This document shows positions 8,944 to 16,462 of a stretch of DNA of 64,000 nucleotides, one piece after another. Both the position numbers and the translations under genes were made by a program. This stretch comes from Lysobacter antibioticus. GTDB lineage: Bacteria; Pseudomonadota; Gammaproteobacteria; Xanthomonadales; Xanthomonadaceae. The notes below the pieces were generated by a model. That model was given only the letters and a program-made list of their open reading frames with translations, did no database searches and was not told the origin of the DNA. Location of the stretch: the NCBI RefSeq assembly GCF_000731095.1, contig NZ_JMTZ01000011.1, positions 86,240 through 150,239 of the forward strand. The letters run 5' to 3'. The first letter of the stretch is position 1, and each line of letters starts with the position of its first letter.

Positions 8944-9690
8944 CTACGGGTACCAGTGCACTTCGAGCGGGGTCGCGCCTTCCAGCCCGATCAGCACCGG
9001 CCAGCGCTGCACGTCGCCGCTGGCGAGCGCCTGTTGGAAGGCCTCGCGCTTGGCCTTGCCCTGGATCAGCAGGAAGCGCGATTGCGCCTGGGCCAGGCCG
9101 CTCGGGGTCAGGCTGATACGTTTGCTCCACTGGCGCGCGCCGGGGCAGCCTTCGGCATCGACCACGACATAGGCCAGGCGCGAGGCCAGGCTGCGCTGCA
9201 GGTCGGGCATGTCGGGAAACAGCGAGGCGGTATGGCCGTCCTCGCCCATGCCGAGCACCGCCGCGGTGGCCGGCTGCAAGGCGTGGGCGTTGGCGAAAGC
9301 GGCCGACTCCTGGATGCTGCGGCCGGGCCGGGTCAGCGCTTCGAAACGCGCCGCGGCGGCGTTGTCGCGCAGCAGATGCTGGCGGACCAGCCAGGCATTG
9401 CTGTCGGGGTCCTCGGGTTGCAGCCAGCGCTCGTCGACCAGGGCGACATCGACCCGGCTCCAGTCCAGCGGGGCGCGGGCAAGGGCGCGGTACACCGGCG
9501 CCGGCGTGGTGCCGCCGGACAGCAGCAGGCGCACGCGCGGGCGCCGCGACAGATCGCGGCGCAACTCGGCGGCGATCGCCACCGCGCAGGACCAGGTCCA
9601 GGTATCGAAGCTGCGATGCTCGTGCCACCGGTAGGGCACGGAGTCCGGTTCGGCAGGGTCGTGCGGGACGGGCGAGGGAGCGTCGAGCAT
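8944..9690 (-). CDS. pgl: 6-phosphogluconolactonase
   Basis: 248 aa from ATG 9690; a longer upstream extension is Arg/Ala-rich and unlikely to be coding. It hydrolyses 6-phosphogluconolactone to 6-phosphogluconate. Family blocks are present in order: VRLLLSGGTTPAPVYRAL (phosphate binding), VDVALVDERWLQPEDPDSN, and LGMGEDGHTASLFPDMPDL. It lies ~195 bp downstream of glk, with REP-like repeats between, in a leftward zwf-glk-pgl set that takes glucose to 6-phosphogluconate. It is convergent with the ABC/enzyme operon. Confidence 0.95.
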   Translation of the reverse strand: MLDAPSPVPHDPAEPDSVPYRWHEHRSFDTWTWSCAVAIAAELRRDLSRRPRVRLLLSGGTTPAPVYRALARAPLDWSRVDVALVDERWLQPEDPDSNAWLVRQHLLRDNAAAARFEALTRPGRSIQESAAFANAHALQPATAAVLGMGEDGHTASLFPDMPDLQRSLASRLAYVVVDAEGCPGARQWSKRISLTPSGLAQAQSRFLLIQGKAKREAFQQALASGDVQRWPVLIGLEGATPLEVHWYP

Positions 9691-9778
9691 AGCGACGATT
9701 CTGGCACGGCCGACTTCAAGACGGCGTGCTCGTCGAGGCGGCTGGGCGACGGGCGCCGCGGTAAGGGCGGCATCCCAT

Positions 9779-9875
9779 AGCGATGCCGCTGCGGTCGCAA
9801 GCCGCGATCCGGGCTGGCGGGGCGCCCGCAGCCACATCTGCGATCGCGGTCGCGGCTTGCGCCGCTCCCACCCTC
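9779..9875. repeat. REP-like inverted pair between pgl and glk
   Basis: GCGGTCGCAAGCCGCGATC near 9790 and the inverted word GCGGTCGCGGCTTGCGCCGC near 9848 can pair. It belongs to the same repeat family as at 8.8 kb. Confidence 0.65.
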
Positions 9876-9884
9876 AAGCGGCGC

Positions 9885-10886
9885 TCAGTGCGACGGGGCG
9901 AGGTCCGCGGCCGGGGCGAACTGCGCGGCCAGCGCCGCGGCGCCGAGCAGGCCCGGCTGCGGATGGGTCACCGCCAGGGTCGGCACTCGCGCCATGGTCG
10001 GCGAGAACCGGCCCTTGTGCTCGAAGCGTTGGCGGAAGCCGGAATGGGCCAGCCACGGCATCAGTTTCGGCACCAGGCCTCCGGGCAGGAACACCCCGTC
10101 CCAGGCGCCGAGGGTCAGCACCAGGTCGCCGGCGGCGGCGCCGAACACCGCGCAGAACACGTCGATGGCGCGCAGGCAGCGGGCGTCGCCTTCGCGGGCC
10201 ATCGCGGTGATGTCGGCCGGCTGCAGCGGGCCCGGATCTTCGCCGGCGATCTGGCTGAGGGCGCGGTGCAGATTGACCAGGCCGCTGCCGCTGAGCAGGC
10301 GTTCGTTGGAGACGCGGCCGAACTCGCCCGACAGGCGCTGCAGCACTTCGATCTCTTCCGGCGTGCCGGGGGCGAAACTGACGTGGCCGCCTTCGGTCTG
10401 CAGCGGGTAGTAGCGGCCGTCGCGGCGCAGCAGCGCGCCGACGCCGAGGCCGGTGCCGGCACCGATGATGGCGTAGGTGCGGTCGCCGGGTTCGTTCCAG
10501 CCGCGCCAGGCGACGCCGCCGATCGGCACCACGTCGGCCGGCTGCAGCAGCGACACCGCCATCGCCTGGGCGGCGAAGTCGTTGACCAGGTCGATGCGCT
10601 GCAGGCCCAGGGCGATGCGGGTGCGTTCGGCCGAGATCACCCAGGGGTGGTTGGTGATGCGCGCCTCGTCGCCGTCGACGCGCCCGGCCACGGCGAACAC
10701 GCCATGGCTCGGGGTGGCGCCGGTGCGGTCGAGGTAATGCCGCGCGGCATCGGCCAGCGAGGGGAAATCGGCGACCGCGAAGACCTGCACGCTGTCGGGC
10801 AGCAACTGCGGCGCGGCGCGGTCGGGTTGGGCGAGGGCGAAGCGGGCGTTGGTGCCGCCGATATCCGCGAGCAGGGCGCCGCTCAT
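9885..10886 (-). CDS. glk: glucokinase (E. coli Glk type)
   Basis: 333 aa. ATG at 10886 overlaps the zwf stop by 4 bp, so translation is coupled. It phosphorylates glucose with ATP. The N-terminal ATP-binding motif LLADIGGTNARFALAQPD and the sugar-site block IGAGTGLGVGALLRRDG followed by LQTEGGHVSFAP are those of the Glk family rather than the ROK family. Free glucose released by the nearby GH1 beta-glucosidase is its likely substrate. Confidence 0.95.
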   Translation of the reverse strand: MSGALLADIGGTNARFALAQPDRAAPQLLPDSVQVFAVADFPSLADAARHYLDRTGATPSHGVFAVAGRVDGDEARITNHPWVISAERTRIALGLQRIDLVNDFAAQAMAVSLLQPADVVPIGGVAWRGWNEPGDRTYAIIGAGTGLGVGALLRRDGRYYPLQTEGGHVSFAPGTPEEIEVLQRLSGEFGRVSNERLLSGSGLVNLHRALSQIAGEDPGPLQPADITAMAREGDARCLRAIDVFCAVFGAAAGDLVLTLGAWDGVFLPGGLVPKLMPWLAHSGFRQRFEHKGRFSPTMARVPTLAVTHPQPGLLGAAALAAQFAPAADLAPSH

Positions 10887-12304
10887 GCCTGGCCTCCACG
10901 ATGACCGTTGACCGGGGGCAGGAAGGCCTCGGCTTCGGCCGGCCCCCAGGAGCCGGCCGGGTATTCGACGATGGGTTGCGCGGTCTGGGTCCAGGCGCGC
11001 TCGATGCTGTCGATCCACTGCCAGGCCGCTTCGACTTCGTCGTCGCGCACGAACAGGGTCTGGTTGCCGCGCAGGGCGTCGACGAGCAGTCGCTCGTAAG
11101 CGATGCGCCGCTGCGGCGAGGACGACGCCGACAGGTCCAGCGACATCGGCCGCAGTTCCAGCGCGCCCCATTCCGGCGCGGCCAGGCTGCCCATCAGGCC
11201 CAGCTCGATGGTTTCGTCGGGCTGCAGGCGCATGCGCAGGTGATTGGGGCGCTCGCGGCCGCGGCGCGGGCGCTCGAACAGCCAATGCGCGACCGGCCGG
11301 AATGTGATCACCACTTCGGTCGCGCGTTCGGCCAGGCGCTTGCCGGTGACCAGGCGGAACGGCACGCCGGCCCAGCGCCAGTTGTCGATCCAGGTCTGCA
11401 CGGCGACGAAGGTTTCGACCGGCGCATCGTGGACGAAGCCCTTGACCGCGCGGCCCTCGACCACGCCGGCGCCGTAGCGGCCGCGCACGGTGTTCGCGGC
11501 GACATCGGCCTCGGTCATCGGCCTCAATGCGCGCAGCACCTTGCGCTTTTCGTCGCGGATGCTGTCGGCGTCGAGCGCCGACGGCGGCTCCATCGCGATC
11601 AGCGCCAGCAGCTGCAGCATGTGGTTCTGGACCATGTCGCGCAGCGCGCCGTAATTGGCGTAATAGCCTTCGCGGCCGTCGACGCCGGCGGTCTCGCCGA
11701 CGAAGATGTCGACCGATTCGATCCAGCGGTGTTGCCACACCGCTTCCAGCAAGGTGTTGCCGAAGCGCAGCGCCAGCAGGTTCTGCACCGCGGCCTTGCC
11801 GAGGTAATGGTCGATGCGGAAGATCCGGCTTTCGTCGAGGCAGGCGCGCAGCGCGGCGTTGATCGCGCGCGCCGAGGCCAGGTCGCGGCCGATCGGTTTT
11901 TCCAGCACCAGGCGCGACTCGCCTTCGAGCAGGCCGGCCGCTTTCAATCCCTGGGCCACGGGAACGAACAAGTCCGGCGGCGTCGCCAGATAGCTCACGC
12001 TCGGGCGGTCGGCGTAGCCGGCCAGGGCCGCGGCGATCGCGGCCTCGTCGCGCAGGTCGACCGAGACGTAGGCGATCCGGCCCAGCAGTTCCTCGACCAC
12101 CGCCGGGTCGTCGGCGACCTCGTTGGCCATGCGTTCGCGCAACCAGGCGCGGAACTCGTCGTCGCTCAGGGCCTGGCGGCCGACCGCGACGATGCGGAAT
12201 CCGGGCGACAGCAGGCGGTCGCGCCACAGGTGGACCAGCGAGGGAAACAGATAGCGCTGGGAGAGATCGCCGGTGGCGCCGAACAGCAGCAGGGTGTCGT
12301 GCAT
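10883..12304 (-). CDS. zwf: glucose-6-phosphate 1-dehydrogenase
   Basis: 473 aa from ATG 12304; the frame is open 57 codons further but that part is Arg-rich and unlike the family. It oxidises glucose 6-phosphate to 6-phosphogluconolactone with NAD(P)+. Visible motifs are the nucleotide-binding LLLFGATGDLSQRYLFPSL at the N-terminus, the active-site signature RIDHYLGKAAVQNLL, and the substrate block FVGETAGVDGREGYYANYG. It is slightly shorter than E. coli Zwf (491 aa). It is first of the leftward zwf-glk-pgl set. Confidence 0.96.
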   Translation of the reverse strand: MHDTLLLFGATGDLSQRYLFPSLVHLWRDRLLSPGFRIVAVGRQALSDDEFRAWLRERMANEVADDPAVVEELLGRIAYVSVDLRDEAAIAAALAGYADRPSVSYLATPPDLFVPVAQGLKAAGLLEGESRLVLEKPIGRDLASARAINAALRACLDESRIFRIDHYLGKAAVQNLLALRFGNTLLEAVWQHRWIESVDIFVGETAGVDGREGYYANYGALRDMVQNHMLQLLALIAMEPPSALDADSIRDEKRKVLRALRPMTEADVAANTVRGRYGAGVVEGRAVKGFVHDAPVETFVAVQTWIDNWRWAGVPFRLVTGKRLAERATEVVITFRPVAHWLFERPRRGRERPNHLRMRLQPDETIELGLMGSLAAPEWGALELRPMSLDLSASSSPQRRIAYERLLVDALRGNQTLFVRDDEVEAAWQWIDSIERAWTQTAQPIVEYPAGSWGPAEAEAFLPPVNGHRGGQA

Positions 12305-12571
12305 GGAACCCGCAAACCAAGATTGAGGGGGAGGTCGAGCGAACGCCGCCGGGCGTCCTTTACGCCGCCGGGATCGTCGATCCCGGCCGGGGTCCAAGCA
12401 TATCGCCGCTTGAGCGCCCGGCGGCAACATTCGACGCCGCAGGGTGACGGTGCTGCGCGCGGCGCATAGAAACATCGCGCCGCGCTTGCTTGCATTGCCG
12501 TCCCGGCCGCGGCGAGAACGACGCAGCGGGCGTTACGCCGACCGCAATCGGGCTGCGGCGTGCGGCCGGTC

Positions 12572-13978
12572 TCAGTACGGCAGGGGTTCGACGAGGTGAG
12601 TGCCGTTGCTCGCGATCACCTTCGAATACCAGCGTGCGCTGTCCTTGGGCGTGCGCTCCTGGGTGCCGTAGTTGACGTGGACCACGCCGAAACGCTTGGA
12701 ATAGCCCAGCGACCATTCCAGGTTGTCGAGCAGCGACCACACCATATAGCCGCGGATGTCGCAGCCGGCCTGGATGGCGTCGTGGATCGCGCCGATGTGT
12801 TTTTGCAGATAGTCCATGCGCAGCGGGTCGCGCACCCGGCGCTCGCCGCTGGCATCGGGCTCGGCCACCGGCGGATCGAAGAAGGCCGCGCCGTTCTCGG
12901 TGATGTACATCGGGATGTCGCCGTAGCGCTGCTTGACCCAGGTCAGGGTGTCGGTGAGCCCCTGCGGGAACACTTCCCAGCCGGTCTCGGTGTAGGTGCC
13001 GAGCGGCTGGCGCACCACGCCGGTGTTGAGCGGGTAGCTCTCGGCGGCCTTGGTGACGCTGCGGGTGTAGTAGTTGACGCCGATGAAGTCGAGCTTCTGC
13101 TGGATCAGCTCGAAGTCGGCCTGCGGCCATTCCGGCCAGGCTTCGCCGAAGATCTCGCGCAGTTCCGGCGGATAGCTGCCGAGCAGGGCCGGGTCGAGGT
13201 ATTGCTCGTTCATGTAGGCATGGGCGCGCTCGACCGCGGCGGCGTCTTCGGCCGAATCGGTGGCGGCGTACTTGGGCTCGATGTTCACTACCAGGCCGAT
13301 CTCGTGCTTGCCCTCGGCCCGATAGGCCTGGACCGCGGCGCCGTGCGCGCGCATCAGGTTGTGCGAGGCGATCGGCGCCTCGAAGCGGCTGCGATGGCCC
13401 GGTGCGAGCGCGCCGTGCAGATAACCGCCGTCGGTGATCACCCAGGGTTCATTGAGGGTGACCCACTTCTTGACCCGGCCGTCGAGGGCGCGGTACATGA
13501 CCTGGCCGTACTCGGCGAACCAGTCGGCGCAGTCGCGGTTGAGCCAGCCGCCGCGGTCGTCGAGCGCGGCCGGCATGTCCCAGTGGTACAAAGTCAGCAG
13601 CGGTTCGATGCCGTTGGCGAGCAGCTCATCGACCAGGCGCGAATAGAAATCGAGCCCGGCCTGGTTCACCCGGCCGGTGCCCTCGGGCAGGATGCGCGAC
13701 CAGGACACGCTGAAACGGTAGGCCTGCAGGCCCAGTTCGCGCATCAGCTTCACGTCGTCCTTCCAGCGCCGGTAGTGGTCGCAGGCCACGTCGCCGGTGT
13801 CGCCGTTGAGGGTCATGCCGGGGGTGTGGGCGAAGCGGGTCCAGATGCTGGGACCGGCGCCGTCGGCCATCGGCGAGCCTTCGATCTGGTGGGCGGCGGT
13901 GGCGGCGCCCCACAGGAAACCTTCGGGAAAGCGACGCTCGGACGTGGGGCGAACAGCAGCAGGGCGGGGATCGGTCAT
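12572..13978 (-). CDS. GH1 beta-glucosidase
   Basis: 468 aa. GH1 TIM-barrel enzyme that removes glucose from the non-reducing end of beta-glucosides. Both catalytic glutamates are present: acid/base Glu177 in WVTLNEPWV and nucleophile Glu361 in MYITENGAAF. The N-terminal FPEGFLWGAATAAHQIEG block is typical. There is no signal peptide, so it acts in the cytoplasm on imported oligosaccharides, feeding glucokinase. It lies upstream of zwf on the same strand with a 267-bp gap, and is divergent from the ABC ATPase across a 108-bp region containing a LacI-type operator. Confidence 0.96.
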   Translation of the reverse strand: MTDPRPAAVRPTSERRFPEGFLWGAATAAHQIEGSPMADGAGPSIWTRFAHTPGMTLNGDTGDVACDHYRRWKDDVKLMRELGLQAYRFSVSWSRILPEGTGRVNQAGLDFYSRLVDELLANGIEPLLTLYHWDMPAALDDRGGWLNRDCADWFAEYGQVMYRALDGRVKKWVTLNEPWVITDGGYLHGALAPGHRSRFEAPIASHNLMRAHGAAVQAYRAEGKHEIGLVVNIEPKYAATDSAEDAAAVERAHAYMNEQYLDPALLGSYPPELREIFGEAWPEWPQADFELIQQKLDFIGVNYYTRSVTKAAESYPLNTGVVRQPLGTYTETGWEVFPQGLTDTLTWVKQRYGDIPMYITENGAAFFDPPVAEPDASGERRVRDPLRMDYLQKHIGAIHDAIQAGCDIRGYMVWSLLDNLEWSLGYSKRFGVVHVNYGTQERTPKDSARWYSKVIASNGTHLVEPLPY

Positions 13979-14011
13979 TCGTCGTGGCCTCCGGAGCCAA
14001 TCGGACGTGCA

Positions 14012-14025
14012 TGAAAACGGTTACA
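14012..14025. promoter_or_regulatory. LacI-family-type operator between GH1 and ABC ATPase genes
   Basis: TGAAAACGGTTACA is a 14-bp pseudo-palindrome (half-sites TGAAAAC and TGTAACC around a central CG). It has the layout of LacI-family operators, including those reported for Xanthomonas sugar regulons. It lies between the divergent starts at 13978 and 14087 and could control both genes. Confidence 0.6.
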
Positions 14026-14086
14026 TGGCAGAATAGCCCAGGGCGAGGACAAATGCATCGCTCCAGTCGCATTGTCGGGAGAATTC

Positions 14087-15181
14087 ATGGCGAAGGTCAC
14101 GTTGGATCGTCTGCGCAAGGTCTATCCGAACGGTTACGTCGGCGTCGCCGATGCCAGCTTCGAGATCGAGGACGGTGAATTGTTGGTGCTGGTCGGCCCC
14201 TCGGGCTGCGGCAAGTCGACCCTGTTGCGGATGGTCGCGGGGCTGGAGACGATCAGCTCGGGCGAGCTGAGCATCGGCGAGCGTCGGGTCAACGACATGC
14301 CGCCGAAAGACCGCGACATCGCCATGGTGTTCCAGAGTTATGCGCTGTACCCGCACATGACCGTGGCCGACAACCTCGGCTTCGGGCTCAAGCTGCGCGG
14401 CATGGGCAAGGCCGAGATCGCCGAGCGCGTCGGCGCGGCCGCGGCGATGCTGGAGCTGGAGCCGTTGCTGCAGCGCAAACCGGCGGCGCTGTCGGGCGGG
14501 CAACGCCAGCGCGTCGCATTGGGCCGCGCCCTGGTGCGGCAACCGCAGGTGTTCCTGCTCGACGAGCCGCTGTCCAATCTCGACGCCAAGCTGCGCATGG
14601 GCATGCGCGTGGAAATCGCGCGCCTGCACCGCCAGCTCGCCACCACCATGATCTACGTCACCCACGACCAGATCGAGGCGATGACCCTGGGCCAACGCAT
14701 CGTGGTGATGAAGGACGGCAAGATCCAACAGATCGACACGCCGATGGCGTTGTACAACCGGCCGATCAATCTGTTCGTCGCGACCTTCCTCGGCAGCCCC
14801 AAGATGAACATCCTGTGGGGCCAGGTCGACGAGCGCGACGGCGAGCTGTTCCTGCGCATCGGCGAGGGCCTCGCGCTGAATCTGCGCCCCGATGCCGAGA
14901 CCCGCGAAAAGGTGCGCGCCTACGTCGGGCGCGAACTGACGATCGGCCTGCGCCCGGAAGACATGCACCTGGCCGAGGCCGGTCCCGACACCCTGGCGGC
15001 CCAGGTCGAAGTGGTCGAGCCGGTCGGCAACGAGGCCTTCCTCAATCTCGGTTGCGGCGGTTGCGACCTGGTCGTGCGCCTGCCGCCGTACAACTTGCCG
15101 CGCGCCGGCGACACCGTGCATCTGTCGTACGCCGCCGAGCGCATGCATTTCTTCGATCGCGAAAGCGAACTTCGCCTGTAG
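14087..15181 (+). CDS. ugpC: ABC transporter ATP-binding protein, UgpC/MsmX type
   Basis: 364 aa. ATG 14087 follows the ribosome-binding site GGGAGAA; an ATG five codons upstream is less well placed. It is the ATPase of CUT1 sugar importers. Visible are Walker A GPSGCGKSTLLRMVAG, the Q-loop region VFQSYALYPHMTV, signature LSGGQRQRVALGRALVRQP, Walker B VFLLDEPLSNLDAKL, the H-loop YVTHDQIEAMTL, and a C-terminal TOBE region (LTIGLRPEDMHLAE). MsmX/UgpC proteins often serve several importers. The permease pair at 3.8-5.5 kb has no ATPase of its own, so this gene probably energises it. The exact symbol is uncertain. Confidence 0.92.
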   Translation: MAKVTLDRLRKVYPNGYVGVADASFEIEDGELLVLVGPSGCGKSTLLRMVAGLETISSGELSIGERRVNDMPPKDRDIAMVFQSYALYPHMTVADNLGFGLKLRGMGKAEIAERVGAAAAMLELEPLLQRKPAALSGGQRQRVALGRALVRQPQVFLLDEPLSNLDAKLRMGMRVEIARLHRQLATTMIYVTHDQIEAMTLGQRIVVMKDGKIQQIDTPMALYNRPINLFVATFLGSPKMNILWGQVDERDGELFLRIGEGLALNLRPDAETREKVRAYVGRELTIGLRPEDMHLAEAGPDTLAAQVEVVEPVGNEAFLNLGCGGCDLVVRLPPYNLPRAGDTVHLSYAAERMHFFDRESELRL

Positions 15182-15522
15182 CCTATGCCGCAGGGCCTGC
15201 ATGCAGGCGCGGCGCCTGCGTTCCAGGTGCCCGCGCCGCGCCGCACTTGAGTCCGACGATGCAGTGAGGGCACACTGCCACGCTGCGCCGGGGGACACGG
15301 CGACGGGTCGCGTGCGATCCGTACGGTGGGCGCAGATCGCAGCGAGTGCTAACGTGGCCGGGCCCGAGCGGCGCCGGTCGCGATGCCGCATCGCATTCGC
15401 CGCGGCACGATCGATGCGCCATTCCAGGTTCGCAGCCTGGCGCCGTTCGGCCTCGCGTCGGACGAAGCTTCGCTGCGTTTCGCGCGCCCTCTGCGGCGCG
15501 TTCCGTTTCGCTATCCGACCTC
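15182..15522. other. 341-bp gap with no recognisable gene
   Basis: It holds a perfect 14-bp palindrome GCCTGCATGCAGGC at 15195-15208, just after the ATPase gene, followed by GC-rich sequence. No convincing promoter or T-tailed terminator is seen. Confidence 0.5.
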
Positions 15523-15762
15523 ATGACCGACGAAAACGATATCGACCGTACCTTCGACCGTCTGGTCGAAGCGGCCAGGCACCAGGACGGCGCCGCCTTC
15601 AAGGCGGCGACCCGGGACTATGCCCAGTCCGCCGAGGGCCAGGCCTGGCTGCAAAGCGGTCACGACCGATACCAACAGATCAAGGCGGAACTCCAGGCGC
15701 GGGCGCAAGCTCCGCAGTCGCCGCCGGGCGGCCCGAGCTCCAGCCCGAATTCGGGCCCGTAA
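15523..15762 (+). CDS. small hypothetical protein
   Basis: 79 aa. ATG 15523 is the first plausible start; the upstream extension is Arg/Ala-rich. The protein is hydrophilic, with an acidic helical N-terminal half (DENDIDRTFDRLVEAARH) and a Pro/Ser/Gly-rich tail. There is no signal peptide or membrane segment. The family is not recognised. It lies 21 bp upstream of a coiled-coil membrane protein on the same strand, so the two are probably co-transcribed. Confidence 0.65.
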   Translation: MTDENDIDRTFDRLVEAARHQDGAAFKAATRDYAQSAEGQAWLQSGHDRYQQIKAELQARAQAPQSPPGGPSSSPNSGP

Positions 15763-15783
15763 CCTCTCTTAGGGAGAACCATC

Positions 15784-16341
15784 GTGCAGGACGCGCAAGA
15801 CCTGAAACGACTCGCCGCCGATCTGGCGGTATTTGCCCAACATCTGCAAGACCAGAGCGAGCGCGCGGTGCAGCACGTGGACCGCAGCGCCGAAGAATTG
15901 CATCGCGCCGCCCAGGGCGTGGGCGCCGGTGCGCAGGAACTCGCGCAACAGATCGTGCAAGCGGTGCAAGCGCAGGCGCAGGACGCGGTCGGCCGCGGCG
16001 CCGAGTTGGCTTTCGGCGCGATCGGCACGCAACTGCGCGACAGCGCCGACGTCGCCACGCGCGCGGCGCAGGCGCTGGACGATCAGCGCAAGAAGATCGA
16101 ACGCGCGCAGCAGAACCTGATCTACAAGAGCGCCGTAGCGCTGCTGATCGGCTCGCTGCTGGCGGTCGGCGGCAGTTGGTACTTCGCCCGCAAGTCGCTG
16201 CGCCTGATCGAACGCGCCGAGTTCGGCGCCGAGATTCTCGATGCGACCAAGGCCGGCACTCTGACCCGTTGCGACGGCAAGCTGTGCGCGCGCGCAGGCA
16301 AGCGCTTCGGCGCCAAGGGCGAGTACGTGCTGATCGAATGA
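15784..16341 (+). CDS. coiled-coil membrane protein of unknown function
   Basis: 185 aa from GTG 15784, preceded by AGGGAGAA. Residues 1-~115 are Gln/Ala/Glu-rich heptads with no Pro (DQSERAVQHVDRSAEELHR...), strongly suggesting a long coiled coil. One membrane segment follows (AVALLIGSLLAVGGSWYF, about residues 118-136). The C-terminal ~50 residues hold two cysteines close together (LTRCDGKLCARAGKRFG). The family is not recognised. It is convergent with the TerD-like gene and partnered with the 79-aa protein. Confidence 0.75.
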   Translation: MQDAQDLKRLAADLAVFAQHLQDQSERAVQHVDRSAEELHRAAQGVGAGAQELAQQIVQAVQAQAQDAVGRGAELAFGAIGTQLRDSADVATRAAQALDDQRKKIERAQQNLIYKSAVALLIGSLLAVGGSWYFARKSLRLIERAEFGAEILDATKAGTLTRCDGKLCARAGKRFGAKGEYVLIE

Positions 16342-16462
16342 CCGGCGAACCGCGCGGGCGGCTTGGCGGCTTGCGGCATTCGTCGCGGGCCGGCGCCGCT
16401 CGCGGCGCTCGAGCGGTCCGGCTGTTGCGAGCGCCTCGCCCAAGCGGGTGCGGCGAGGGCCG

